A stretch of DNA of 64,000 nt, from contig JANTQA010000048.1 of assembly GCA_027625915.1 (NCBI GenBank), forward strand, positions 2,046,001 to 2,110,000, given 5' to 3'. Of this stretch, positions 1 to 12,739 are shown one piece after another. A program made the translations under genes and the position numbers. The notes under the pieces were generated by a model, which did no database searches, was not told the DNA's origin, and saw only the letters and a program-made list of their open reading frames with translations. This DNA comes from Anaeramoeba flamelloides (taxonomy: Eukaryota; Metamonada; Anaeramoebidae). How positions within the stretch are numbered: position 1 is the stretch's first letter; every line of letters starts with the position of its first letter.

Positions 1-1518
1 CCATCTATAAAGTTTCTAAAAAACTTAATAAAGTAACCTATTTCATTTGATCTATAGTTGTTCAAATATTTAGATCTCTTTATTAAAACAAGAAATTATT
101 GAAAATATTGAGCATTTTTTATGGGTCTATCCTTCCTATGAAAAAGATAGATTAATATTTCATAACAAATTAAAAAAAAAAAAAAAAATCTTAATGAATT
201 AAATTAAAACAAACAGTTTGAAACTATTTTCATTAAATAATAATCGTGAAATCTATGATTTTACGCTTAAATTTCTTGAAAGGGAATTTAAGTAAAAGGG
301 TATCCAGAGTGTAATTTACACTTCTTCAACAATAAAAAAAAAAAAAAAACAATTCCATTTTTTGATACATACTGATTCAGTAATTTTTAATGATGAAATC
401 GATATCATTTTTAAATTGGATCTTTTTTTACACACAATTACTCATTACTAATTACCTTTATTGTCTGTTTTTTTTTTTTTAGATCAAAAATCATTAACCA
501 ACATTGTGAAATAAAAAAAAAAAAATAATGACAATTGACGGCTATTTTATATAAATAATATAGAATTTTTATCAATTTGTAATTAAAAAATTATAATTTT
601 GACTAAAACAAAAGTTAAAATATTTCACTTTGATGAAAATCAAAAGAGTTATTCTTTGAATTCATTTTTTTTAAAAAATTTTGATATCAAGAAATACATT
701 AACTTTTTTGAGTAATAATTTTTGATAAACTAGAAAAAAATTGTAAATCATTTTGTCTGAATAAAACAAAGTAAATTAAAAGTGAGTCATTTTTAATTAT
801 TCCAAAATAAGTTCATAAAAATAGTAAATAGGTAACACAAAAATTCTTATTTTTTATAGATTTTTATTCATGTAATTTATCATTTCCATAAAACTATTTT
901 TAAAAGATCTTTTCAATTCTCCAGCAAAAAGGGCATGGTCAAAAGTTCTTTTAAATAATTGAGAGACTTTAATATTTATTTTTTAAAAAAAACATAAAGC
1001 CAATTATCAAAATAAATTGCAGATTTGTTGATTAATGGAATTAAAAATTAATTTTAATATGGTTTATCCATCGTTAATTCCATATTTATTATCAAAATTC
1101 ACAATCAGAAATCACAATACCAAATAAAATCATTTGAAAAAAGGTTTTTGATACAGTTATGAAATTTGATCTATTTTGGTTTGTAGGTTGTATGTTCGAG
1201 ATACTTTAAAAAAAAATATTTTTGTCACACTTGTTAGAAATGACTCTACGACTAAATACTTTTGTTTGATAGAATCATTTTTAAAAGGAAGCGAAGATTC
1301 ACAATATAGTAAATTCATTTTCATTTTCAAAAACTGTGATAAAAAAAGTTTTTAATACAGTCCTGAAAAAAGCACTCTTGAAGTTAATGGATGTATTGTA
1401 TAGATACACTTTTAAACATTTAGTTATCACACTTTTTTAAAATGACAAAGATTTTTCAAAAATGAATCCTTTGAGATAAATTAAGGAATTTCAAAAATGA
1501 GAAAAGATGAAAAAAAGT

Positions 1519-1640
1519 ACAGCTGTTTTTAAAAAAGAGTCTAACAAAGGTTTTTAAAAAGTCTTGATTAAACTATTCGATTCACTCTGTTAAACCACTT
1601 AAATAACACATTTTAAAAGCTTTGATTATAGTCCTATGGC
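1519..1640. repeat. Foldback repeat family G, copy 1
   Basis: The left arm has an ACAGCTGTTTTT-like start, then an AAAGGTTTTTAAAAAGTCTTG block. The right part has a degenerate inverted counterpart (AAACCACTTAAATAACACATT). The same arm layout recurs near 2100, 19905 and 20828. This copy is diverged and its ends are approximate. A non-autonomous DNA element (MITE) is the likely nature. Confidence 0.45.
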
Positions 1641-2099
1641 AATTTTAACGCACACTCTAATGAATCAAATATTGCACAAAAAAAATTTGTTTTAAAAGCA
1701 CAATTCCTGATTATAAGGTATTTGATTTTTTTTTACCGATTATTTTTTGAGTTGAAAAAAAATAAAAAGAGTGCGTGTTATTATGCCCAAACTTTCGAAA
1801 ACGGAAAAATTAGTTATTTTGAAGTACTGTTAATTGCAAAATAAAAAGAACAAATTTTTCATTGAGCTTTCCAAAAAAACACATCTCCCAAGACCATAAA
1901 TAAATCACGAAAGTTCACAATTCTCAAAGGGAAATTAATAATTTATGATGATTTTAAGTAAGAATAATTCTAAATGTAACACGATTTAAAAATCTTTTTT
2001 TGGAAGGTTGAATGAAAATTTTGTTCCATTTATTTTGCAACAAATAGTAGCAATGATAAAACTTTGGATCTGTAATTTTTTCAAACATTCACACCAAAT

Positions 2100-2250
2100 A
2101 ACAATCTGTTTGGAAATAAAACTCTTCTAAAAAAAGAGAGTACAAAAGCTTTTTAAAAAGTGTTCCTTCAAACCATTTGGATCTCTCTTGAAAAGCTATT
2201 TTAATAGCACTTTTTGAAAACTTAGATTACTCGCCTTTTTAAAATATATG
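2100..2250. repeat. Foldback repeat family G, copy 2
   Basis: The left arm carries AGAGAGTACAAAAGC then AAAAAGTGTTCC, and the right arm carries the inverted AATAGCACTTTTTGAAA. The layout matches copy 3 at 19905-20040, including the shared order AGAGTACAAA then AAGTGTT. Ends are approximate. Confidence 0.5.
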
Positions 2251-2441
2251 TAAGAATGAATTTTCAATTTATGCTTTTCTTTCCATTTAAATTATAATTG
2301 CAAGGTTTCTTTTATTTGGAGGTTGTAATTTGATTTTCTGAGTCCGTGGTCTGATTTTCTTGTAAACACCATTCGTAATTTTGTGAAGTTTAATTAATTA
2401 ATGGTTTTTCTTTCTTTTTTTATTTTTTGGCTTGTTTGGTT

Positions 2442-3070
2442 TTATTTTCTTTTTTGTTTTTTTTTTTTTAATTTGCGACAGACGATCGTATTTATTAACT
2501 TGGTTTTTTTAGTTTCATTTTTGAAAGGGTGCACAAAGCATTCTTTTTTGAAACGAGACAAAAAATAGTGAAGGAAATTAGAACAAAAGCAGATTGCTGG
2601 AAGTAACAAAAAATTGAATTTTGCGTAATAAGAATCAAAAAGAATATTTAATAACAGTTTCACAATCTTTAATTTAAGAAGTCAAGATTCTTTTTTGAAG
2701 ACAGTTGGTGTTGAAGAATTTATTGTTTTTTATTTTGCTTTTTAATTTTAATGGTTTTTTTTTTTGTTTGTTTTGTGTAAAGTTTTAATATTTTAAAGGA
2801 AATAAGAAACTTACCACTTTCTGTGTTGCGAAAAATTACAAAGGAAATTGAAGAAATGAGAATAATTGAAAGGACTATTAAGCCTGGTGGCTTGATTTTT
2901 TTCAAATTTCTGAGAATAAATAAATCCAAATGCATAAATTTCAAAAAAATTGAAACTAAAAACATAAGAATCCCCCAAAAAAAAGTTGAGATGCACGTAA
3001 CAAAAAAACCAAGATCATTTACCACTTTTTGTAAAAATTTTGTTTTGTTGTTTGGTGGATTATTTGTCAT
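2442..3070 (-). CDS. Possible small membrane protein (two-exon model, unrecognised)
   Basis: Proposed exons on the minus strand are 3070-2815 and 2596-2442. The intron, 2814-2597 (218 nt), begins GTAAGT and ends CCAG, joins in phase 1 and has the size of the short introns in firm genes here. The product would be 136 residues: MTNNPPNNK start, hydrophobic stretches near residues 21-42, 63-80 and 86-100, and a lysine-rich tail. An AG directly precedes the ATG, so an upstream exon is possible. No family was recognised. Hydrophobic stretches arise easily from T-rich DNA, and the plus strand is also open over 2823-3206, so this may be spurious. The long stretch without stops in three frames is the main support. 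Confidence 0.3.
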
Positions 3071-3687
3071 CTGTGGTGGACAAATAAATATGATAAAAAA
3101 AATAAGTGAAAGAAAAAAGATTCAAAAAGAAAAAATGATTTTTGTTTGTACCAAAAATCTGAGATTTCTGAAGAAAAAGTGTGTGTTGTTTAAAACTATT
3201 ACTTAAAAATTATTGTGATTGATAAATCCTCGTTTGTTCTAAATAGATTCAAAACCAAATTACTATTTGTTGAAATATTAATAGAACACTATTATCGTTC
3301 AGCTCTCCAAAATTTTTATAAATCAAAGTAACATTTCAAATTTTTAATTCTTAAAAGAAGTTGAAATTTATTTCCCTTTTTAGAATTGGGGACTTTGATG
3401 ATTTATTTTAACTCTTTTAGATGGATTTTTTTGGAAAGTTGAATTAAAATATTGATCTTTTTGTTCTACAATGAGCAGTTACAATTGAAAAATTTATCTC
3501 AAAGTTCTCCAAATAAACCCTGTTGAATAAGAAAAAAAAATTTCCCGATTAATATGGTTTGTCGAGATCAGAAGATTTTTTCCAATTATCTTTTACTACA
3601 AGATTTTGTAGACTTGGTATCATTATTTTGGTTTGTAAAATCCGAAAATTTCAAAAATACTTTTTCAAGAACTGAAATAAGCATCTA

Positions 3688-4271
3688 GGAAAAAAAGTGG
3701 AACAGGGAAAAAAAGTTCAACAAGATTTTTAATTGTAAATAATTACTGTGAATTAAAATATAAGATCTTTTAATAAAAAAAAAAATCAGCAAATAACCAC
3801 AAAATTGCGGACTTAGCACAAAAAAACAGTTTCTATATTAATGTTTTTTCAGTCGGGGTTAAATAGTTAATCATGTTTATTAATTGGCAAACTTAATAGA
3901 ACCTGAAAATGAAAAGTAAGATCAAGGAAAAAAAGAATAAATAAATAAATAAAGACAAAATGAAGTATTCGCCACAAAAACAGTTTTTTTAATACTATCT
4001 TTTGAAGGGATTTTTCTTTGATATGGTGATCATTCAAAATTTGTTGAAAATTTTTACGTTTTTTGAGAACGACAAAGAAATCATTATATTTCAACAAAAA
4101 AGGGTCTCTAAATTTTAATTATTTATTTGGTTAATAATAACAATTGAATTAATGTTTTTAATTATTTTGATTGTTCTTTTAATTGATTTTACTTTTTGTT
4201 TTCAGGTTCTATTAAGGTTTCCAATTAATAATTGTATTTCAACTTTTTTTTCCTATAACAGTTTTTTTCCC
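3688..4271. repeat. Foldback element family A, copy 1
   Basis: The left end GGAAAAAAAGTGG...AGGGAAAAAAAGTT and the right part AACTTTTTTTTCC are inverted. The internal block CCTGAAAATGAAAAGTAAG followed by AATAAATAAATAAATAAAGA is nearly identical to copy 2 at 58963-59379. About 140 bases (near 3734-3875) appear inserted between the left terminal repeat and the internal block, since the TTTTTAATTG-type motif occurs on both sides of it. Likely a non-autonomous DNA transposon. No coding capacity is seen. Confidence 0.7.
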
Positions 4272-4425
4272 AAATGATATTCATTTAGATTTGTTTTCAG
4301 TAATTTCATATTTGCACTTTATCAATGCATAGTATTTTTGAAAGAAAGTTATTTTTGAAAAATGTATTTTTTTTTAACCTTGAAGTAATCTTGCCATAGA
4401 TTGATATCAGAGATTAGTCTAAACC

Positions 4426-4640
4426 CATTTTCAAAATCATTGTCCCCTTAAAAATCAAATTTTGAAAATAATTAATTTTATAAATTGAAGTTATCTATGA
4501 TAATAAAAAAAAATAGTATTTAAATATTCAGTTCTATACACTAAAAATATTTTTTTTTGTCTAAAAATAAAATAAAAAAAAGTAAAAAAAAAATAAAAAA
4601 AATTGTTTCACTAATTATGAAATTTAGTTCATATTAATAT
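4426..4640. repeat. Interspersed repeat family C, copy 1
   Basis: Shares the ordered blocks TTCAAAATCATTGTCCCC, TAAATTGAAGTTATCTAT, ATTCAGTTCTATACACTA, TAAAAATAAAATAAA and ATTATGAAATTTAGTT with copies near 45632 and 63564. It has no obvious terminal inverted repeats and no open frame. Type unknown. Confidence 0.7.
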
Positions 4641-4871
4641 TTTTATCACTTTTGTTAACCAATAGTAATTGCCTCGCCGAAAAAAAAATAAATCTTACCG
4701 TTAAAATACTCACTTTTTTGTCGACAGTTAATCTATCTCTTAATGTTTATACTTACTGAAAGGGTAAAAAGGATTACCTTGTATCGTTGCACAGTTATAC
4801 GTTATTTTGGTTCTTATCTGATCGATCTTCAACCTGGTATAGTTTTTATTCGTGGTTAAAAAAGGCAATTT

Positions 4872-5590
4872 TTAGAATTTATTTTTTTTTTTTTTTCCAA
4901 ATCTGAATTGAAGGGTGAAAGGCCAATAGATTGGAAAATATTTAATAATAAATTGTGATTTTTTTGACACATTCGAACCACTTTTAAGATTAATACCAAG
5001 CCAAAGATCCATTACAAGATAATCATTTTTCAAATCCATGGGATTGTAACCCATAAGGATATAGTGATCAAAATAATGCCAGTACAATTGCTATAATCCG
5101 TATATCAAAATATAATCTATGCTTTTTCTTCTTCTTTATCCAATGGAACATCAAATTTACTACCCAATAGTATAAAGAAGTTCAAATCAATTTTGAATGT
5201 AAATTCCTTGAGGTTTTCAGTAAATTTTAAATTATGAATTCAATTTTTTGAAATTTTTCATATTTTTCTCAATTTTTTTGCCATTTTTTATTTTTTTTGA
5301 TGTTTTTAAAAATTTTATCTAAATTAACTTGATTTTTTTAGATAAATTTTCCTTTTTGATCCTTCGTTTTTAGCATTTTATTTTAAATAATCGAACTTTA
5401 AGAAACCAAAACCATATTTAATTAGGTTTTATTGTTGGTTTCTTTGATCTATTAATGTATAAGTCTTCTAAAACAAAAAAAATGCTATTTATTTTGAAAC
5501 ATGAATTAAACTTTTCAGGAAACTTTATTTGGACAATAGTAGATTCGCTACATCCAGCAATACTTGTTGAAATTGGATAATATTTTTTGA
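4872..5590 (-). pseudogene. Protein-like open fragments, possibly a decayed or unresolved gene
   Basis: Three minus-strand open stretches have amino-acid make-up richer than background. They are 5087-4872 (starts YWHYFDHYILMGYNPMDL, ends GKKKKNKF), 5239-5117 (40 codons, ends FDVPLDKEEEKA then TAG), and about 5590-5410 (contains STSIAGCSESTIVQIKF). I could not join them with GT-AG introns in a consistent phase, and no family was recognised. They could be exons of one gene, fragments of a decayed element, or chance. Treat as a pointer, not a model. Confidence 0.2.
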
Positions 5591-6674
5591 AATTTTAATC
5601 AAGCTATTTATCAATAAAAACCAAACCAACAGGTAAAATTGTGTCAATCCAATCAAAAATCAACCAACCTGTGAAGAAAGACCGATCTCCCAAAAACCAA
5701 CAATCAAAAAAAGCGAAAATTATAGTAAAAAAAAAGTACCAAGATTTATACCCAATATCCAATTAGAATAGTTAAAATTATTAATTTTGAAAAGAATTAT
5801 TGTATTGTTTTGAAGTGTCTCTCGATGGTGACTTTTTGGGATCTTATAGCTTTTTTTTTTTATCATTTTTTTTTAATTATTTATTTTTTTCATCTCAGGA
5901 ATGTTAAAAAAACCTTACTTTGTCAAATTTATAGGGTTACAAAATAAAAACAACATATTGTTTAATCCAAATTAAATTGATTGTGTTCTTAGAGAAAGCA
6001 ATTTGATTTAAATTGAAGAAATTTAATCCTTTGGATTTTTTTTTTTTTTGTTTGTTTTTTGAAACTTTTTTTGTTTTTTGATTTTTTTTTAAAGGGGTGT
6101 ATTGAAATTTTTTTTTTGTTTTGTGTTTTTTGTCAATCAAAAAGAAGTTCAGTTCTGCAATCTCATTTCTGGTAAATTTGTACCATGGGTATGGCGAAAA
6201 TTCAAGGTAAGTGACAAGATCCGAAACAATGATAAAAATCTAAACAATTTTTAACAGACACCAACAAAAGTTAAAAAAAAAATTTTCAAAAATTTAATGG
6301 TTATATTTTCAGAATTGAAATCAATTGCTTAGAAAATACACTTTTAATTCATTTTCTCTTGATTTTATAATCACAAATTTTAAAAAGTGTTGTAATTTGA
6401 ACAGAATCATACCAATGAATTTCAAAATAATTTTAAAAATCTGCAAAAATAAAAAAAGAAATATCCATCAAAGATTTTTAGGTCTTATACCAAAACAAGA
6501 AATATTTGACAAAAAAACTTGTGTGTGTGTGTTTTTTTTTCTCAAGTTATAAGAATTTCATAAACCCCAATCAATCTTTTTCAAAAATAGTTAAAGATAA
6601 TTCAAAAGTAAAAGCTAAACTTTCATTTTTTTCAAAAAAAACTCATTCTAAATATTAATAATTGTGTTTTTCAA

Positions 6675-7339
6675 ATGACTGGTTTAGGATACGGAGTATG
6701 TTTTTTTTCCCAAAATTTTGAACCTTTTTTCATTTTGTTGCTGCCTTTTCTACTATTTTTTTAAACAAAAAAATCGTACACTACTATAAAGCGCGTACAC
6801 TTTAAAAAAAAATTAAACAAAAACAATTCACTCCGTTGCTAAATTTCCTTCTCAAACCTTTTCCCAAAATAAAAAAAAAAAAAAAAAAAAATTTACTTTT
6901 TTGAAATTCACTTCCTTAGTTTGGAATGGGTAACCTTGGCGACGACGATCAAGACGATTATTTTGACGACAGCAGTAATCAGACCTCAAGTGAAGATGAA
7001 GAAATCTTCAATTATAACGATGATGACGATGAGGATAACTTTGATTTTTTAAATGATTTGGATGACGATGATGAAAACGAATTTGGTTGGAACCAAAACA
7101 ACACAGACAATACACGCTCAGACGAGGAGTCTGACAAGGCGTCTAATTTTAAGTTCCCATCTTGGGAACGAGATGAAAAAATCAATTTAACAGATTCTGA
7201 AAAAATCGACTCTACTGTTGAAATAATTCGTGAATTTTTGGATATGAAATTGTCAATAATTGCAGGTGAAATGAAATCGTTTTTAATGAACGAGGGTAAG
7301 GATTTTTCTTTTTGGCTTTACTTTCTTTTTTCATTGGCT

Positions 7340-7371
<32 letters not shown>

Positions 7372-8189
7372 TTTTTGTTTTTTTTTGAACAAAGTTGCTC
7401 AAAACTCCTTTTCTTTTTAATGCAAAAAAAAAAATAAAAAAAAATTTCAAAATTTGTACATTTCCATCAAAATATTATTATGTGAATTTAAAAGGACCCT
7501 GTAGGTTATTCATAAATTTTCTTTCTCGAGTTCCACTAGAAAACATCATTCAAAACCAATCTCAAGAAAAAGAAAATGAAAAAGACACACAAAAAGTAAA
7601 AGGGGTGGAAAAACAAAATAACAATGAAGAAGAAAACAAAGAAAACGAAAATAAAAAAATAGAAGAAAAGGAAACAGAAAAAGAAAAAGAAAAAGAACAA
7701 GAACAAGAAAAGGGAAAAGAACAAGAATTGGAAAAGGAAAAAGAATCAAAAGAAAAAAAAAGTTCACCATTTACACTTTTGGAGAACAGAACTATTGATT
7801 TAAAAATTGCAGACAAGATCAATACTTTGGATGAAAAAACTGAAAAAGAAAAAAATGAATTAAATCTTGAGAATAAAGAAGAATTAGAAAAGGAATCAAT
7901 CTCGGTAAAACGATCCTACAAAATTACCGTTTTACTTGGTAAACAATCAAAACAAACTTATGATTTTGTTCGTGAATGCTTTAGACCGATTTGTAAGCTC
8001 ATTTTTTTTTTTTATTTGTTTTTTCTTTTTAAATTTCTTTTTAATTTTTTTATATGCTGGAATTCTTTCAAAAGAAGCCACTTTAACTTTTATTTTCAAA
8101 AGAAATACAAAAAAAAACAAAAGAGATTGACTAAAAGAGGTTCAATTGTAAATTATTAACGATCTTGTGTTGAAAAGTAATTTAATATT

Positions 8190-8232
<43 letters not shown>

Positions 8233-11200
8233 ATATCCTTAACTGTTATCAAAATTAGACTATTATATAAATTTTGATTGGGAAAAAATATCACCTCATT
8301 TTCTTTTGACTTCGCTTTCTTCTTTTAATTTTCAATAAAAAAGCAATAAACCAAGTTCTTTCATTTTATTTGAAAAAAGTCGGACAATATTGTTAAAAAA
8401 TTGTCTGTTTTCTTGTTTTTGTGAGAAATATCAATACAAAACCTTGCTTAAAGATAAAGAAAACGAGAGATGAAAATTTTAACCCATTTGAAATTCAAGT
8501 ACCAGCATTAATAATTATGATGTATTGAGATTTATTTTAATCAAAACTTTAGAATTACTTAGTAATCGAATTAAACAATCTCAAAAGAGCCAAAAGAGCC
8601 AAAAGAGCCAAAAGAGCCAAAGGAACCAAAGGAACCAAAGGAACCAAAGGAACCAAAGGAACCAAAGGAACCAAAGGAACCAAAGGAACCAAAGAACCTA
8701 AAAAATTTTGCTATTTTTTAAATGAAAAAATAAACATAATCAAAAATTATAATGAATCTGCTTTTCCATCTGAAATTGGATAATATTAATTGTTAAATAT
8801 CTGGATTTCTAAAATAGTATATTCCTATTTAATTTAATAATTGAAAAAGAAATTATAATTTTTTACTAAGAAAAGCAAGAATTTCTCGAATTTTTTTTAT
8901 TGTGAAGAGATTTTCTTTGAAAATAATTGAAAAATTGCTTAAATAAAATGTCCGTTATTTATCATTTATTGAATCATAATAGTTCTTCTTAAAACAGATA
9001 ATTTTTATTACCAAAAATTTTACATAAAAGAGATCTATTAAATTTCAGTATATTCAATTAACTTGTAGACAATCTGTTAAAATTAAATCAAAAAATTATA
9101 ATAAAAAGAAATAAAAAATAATTTTAAATTTCAGTGGATATTTAGTTATAAGAAAAATTCAAAAAGATTTTTAATTCATTGTCTTTTTAATCTAATTTGA
9201 ATAAAAAAAATTTTTAATAAGTAAAAAAAAAAAAAAAAAAAATTTTGGTTGAAATTTACGAATTAAAATAACAAGAAATATATCTGATTGTTCAAAAAAA
9301 TTTTTTTCACAGTTAGAACCTCATATTTCTATATCTACACACACACAAATATATATATATATATAAATATATTGATCAATCAGAAATATATGATCATAAC
9401 TTTTATTGTTCAAGAATAATCTTCTTGAATAATTGTTTTGTTTTGAATTGTATTTTTTTGAATATATTATTTATTTTATATTAATTATTAATAGAAAACC
9501 CAAATTCAAAACTTTTGAAAAACCAAACTTCAATTTTTGAAAAAAAAATCTTATTAAATAAATTATATTCGAAATACTAAATCTGAACCATGAATTAATT
9601 GAAATTTTAACGATTATTTATAATTTACAATTTCCATAAAACGTAAAATAAATAATTATCAACCAAAATAAATAAAAACTGTGTAAAAAATTTTTGGAGA
9701 GAGCACAACGAATAAATGTATTGAATTTATTGTTAAGGGTCAGAAAAAAAGCACTTAATCTCTTAAATAGAGAATTTTGTAGTGACTAAATTTGTGCTTT
9801 CTAATTCAAAGAGTGTCTAGAGACAATTATAGTACCTAGAAACAGCCATTAGAAATATTTTAAACACAATTTAGTTTTCAAAAATAAAATGAAGAGTCTA
9901 AAAAAAAAGTAAAGAAAAAAAAAAAAAAGATTAATAAGAGAGAAAGTGAAGAAATAAAAAAAAATTAATGAATTTAAATTTTGTAGAGAGCATAAAAAAA
10001 AAAATGTATTGGTAAATTTGTTGGAATTTCTATAAACAATTATTGATAGATCAAAGGTTATATACCATCAACTAATTTTAAAAGAGATCTTCTATTTATA
10101 AGAATATTTTGCTTTAGTCTAATATCAATCATTCAAAAAAAGTTTTGATCGAACAAAACAGATTATGTAATTGGAAAAAAAAAATGAAAACTATAAAATT
10201 AAAATTATTGAAAAAATGATTTTCATCTTTTACAAAAATTCAAATTTATTTCCAAACCGAACGAAATTGTATTATTGTGATTCTTTAAACTGTTAGAACT
10301 GAGTAACTAAATTTGAATTTTAGTTTACATTTGATTAAAAATAAATAAATAAACAAAAAATTATAAATAATAATTTCATTTGAATAAAAAATTTATATTA
10401 TATTCCTTTCTTTTCTTTTCTTTTCTTTTATTTTTTTAATTTAAATATCTAATTACATAAATTAATAGGCTCACAATTGTTTACAATATTAAATCCAAAT
10501 TCAAAAGGAAATTTTTTTCATTTTGAAAGCATTTTTGAAACTTTATTAAAATTGGATCCAGTAAAAATGTATGAACTAATACTCGAAAATTCAATGGAAT
10601 ATTTCATTTTATTGTTGCACTATACTCACAACCAATGTGTTTCTAATTGCCTAATCAATTTATTATCATATTCAGAAATTAGAAATGAATATCAAACTGA
10701 TTTTTATCGTTTAAAAGTTACATTATTTAAAAACATTAGTTCAAATGAAGAAATACATTTTGTAAAGGGGTTATTTCGACAAATTATGAATTCAAATGGT
10801 AAGTATACCATATTATTAATCTCTCTCTCTATATATATATATATTGGATTATTAAATTTATTAAATTATATATATATTATTTCTTATTTTTTATTGTTAT
10901 TTATATTTATAATACCTTAATTTTAAATAGATGAAATTTATATTACAAATATTTCTGATTGTATAATTTTATTATTCGACACAATGTGCACTGTAGATTT
11001 CACTGATTATTTACTTCAAAACACCTTTGATGATCCAAAATTTATGAGTGATATTTTTAGTTTTACAACTTCAAAATCAAATTACGAAACAGCAAAATAT
11101 CAAAAAACAGAATATTTAAGAATATTTACCCACATTTTAGAAAAAAGTCAGGAAACTTTATATGACTTTTCCAATATCTTTGTTGGTCCACAAGTAATTG

Positions 11201-12739
11201 AAAACAGGCTTTCATTTGTTTTTGATCAGATTTTAGATAATTTGTTACCCAATATCTCAAAAATTTTTGAATCGATCGAAGCCGAAGAAAAAAGGTTTCT
11301 GACAGAACAAAAGGAATTACGAAAACAAAAACAAAACAATAAAAATAAAAATAACCATAAAAAAATTCTGAAAAAAAAAAGAGGCAAAAATAAAAAAAAA
11401 GCCAAAAGCAACAATATTCTTGAACAAAAACTGATCATTGAAAAAATGTTGAGGAAAACAAAAATAAATTCCATCAAACAGAATTTACAACAAAAAAATA
11501 ATCAGAAAAATCAGAAAAACAATAATGGACATAGCAATGGCCAAATGCATACAACAACAAGAAGATTAGGCTATCATCAAATAATGCTAATTCAAATGGT
11601 TTCCTTTCTTTTTGATCGTACTTTGAAAAGAACGGAATTTATTAATGATAAAAAGTTTGAAGAGGAAGAAAGGAGAAGTGAAGATTCTGAATTCCAAAGT
11701 GATTTGGAGTTTGAAAATTCATTTTTAGATGAAGAAAAACAACAAAAAGATATTGAAACACTTTTTTCTCAAGGTTCGAAAGAATTTTGGAAAATATTAG
11801 TTAATTGGTTTTTTATTTTCAGGTAATCATATAATTTAATTTAATTTAATTTTTTTTTATTTTTATTTTATTTTCGTTTTTTTTTCAAACAAATTAAATC
11901 CAAAATTTTTTCAACAAAATTCAATTAAATTATTAAAAAATAATACTGATGATGTTGATGCTGGTGTTGCTGTTGCTGTTTCTGTTGCTGTTGCTGATGA
12001 TTATGATGATGATTATAACTACACTGACTATGATAATAGAGAAAATAATATTTTTCAAAATTATTTTTATAAAATCTTTGATTGCGTCATAAAGATTCAA
12101 AATGAACATGCTTTAGTTTGTATACTGGAAGAAAATAAATTTGTGGATAGATTGATTATTGAATATAATAAATTAAAAAAAAGGAATCAAAAAGTTTCAC
12201 CAACCCACAGTTATTTTATTTTGCTTTCAAATTTATTAAGATTACAAGTTGCTCTTTTAGAACCAGATTTCTTTTTAAAAAAATATTTAGACGGTCATAA
12301 AGATTGGATAAATTTCCAAGAAGAATTACTTTTCCAAACTGAACAAATTTTAGATATAGAAGGTTTTGTTAAGCCTCAATATTGTTCCAAAAATTCTGAT
12401 TTAGAAATCGATTATACCATTGAAGGATTGGATCTTGGATCAGGATGTAAATTTTTTTTTTTATTTTTATTTATTTTTTTTTGATTTTGGTGCTTAATAA
12501 AACCTTTTGTTATTATTATTATTATTATTATTACTATTATTATTACTATTATTATTATTATAAATTATAATTTTTTCCAAAACCATTAATTCATATTAGA
12601 TGCTCAACGATTAGGATTTTTTGAAATACTTGAAGAAGTAATTGAAGATTCGGATGGTTTATTAAATGATTCATTTGATTCATTTGATAATAAAGATTTT
12701 CAAGAAAGGGACAACGATGAGGAAATTATTGAAAAATAA
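6675..12739 (+). CDS. SAPS-domain protein, regulatory subunit of PP6/Sit4-type phosphatase
   Basis: Exons: 6675-6695, 6920-7295, 7495-7992, 10469-10798, 10931-11822, 12040-12446, 12600-12739. All junctions are GT-AG and phase-consistent, giving 887 residues. The first exon (MTGLGYG, donor GTATGT) is the least certain; without it translation would start at ATG 6926. SAPS proteins (yeast Sap155/185/190, human PP6R1-3) bind and direct the catalytic subunit of the PP6/Sit4 phosphatase in the cytoplasm. Family-like segments are LFINFLSRVPLENIIQ, FETLLKLDPVKMYELIL followed by LLHYTHNQCVSNCLINLL, YHQIMLIQMVSFLFDRT, FRENNIFQNYFYKIFD and PTHSYFILLSNLL. The N-terminus is Asp/Glu-rich. A KE/Q-rich insert (about 7560-7760) and a lysine-rich insert (about 11320-11540) interrupt the domain. 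The 2,476-nt intron 7993-10468 holds repeats. Length is near the family norm. Confidence 0.85.
8196..8231. repeat. Long poly-A tract
   Basis: An uninterrupted run of about 36 A lies just inside the giant intron of the SAPS gene. It is the longest homopolymer noticed in the window. It could be the tail of an inserted retro-sequence or simple slippage; no recognisable body lies beside it. Confidence 0.85.
8582..8697 (+). repeat. 9-bp minisatellite in SAPS gene intron
   Basis: Four units of CAAAAGAGC are followed by eight units of CAAAGGAAC and a shortened last unit. The switch between two homogeneous unit types shows local expansion of variants. It lies inside the 2.5-kb intron, so it is not translated in the proposed model. 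Confidence 0.95.
9480..10345. repeat. Interspersed repeat family J, copy 3 (SAPS gene intron)
   Basis: Blocks here match 38580-39140 in the Rh gene intron in order: ACCATGAATTAATTGAAATT, TAAATAAATAATTATCAA, CAACTAATTTTA, AAAAATGATTTTCATCTTTTAC, GAAATTGTATTATTGTGATT and TTGAATTTTAGTTTACAT. About 270 bases near 9720-9995 have no counterpart in the Rh copy, so one of the two gained or lost sequence. No intact open frame was found. Confidence 0.75.

Larger units (their letters stand above)
1..2441. other. AT-rich intergenic sequence
   Basis: No open frame here looks like a protein and no RNA gene was recognised. The stretch is AT-rich with many A and T runs. The only structure seen is two copies of a short palindromic repeat (family G, at about 1519-1640 and 2100-2250). 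It could lie inside an intron of a gene to the left, but nothing seen shows this. Confidence 0.5.

Noticed and set aside
7536-7822. Three overlapping minus-strand hydrophobic open frames opposite the SAPS gene
   Set aside because: They are the reverse complement of the KE/Q-rich coding repeat. The plus strand has matching splice phase and family similarity on both sides.
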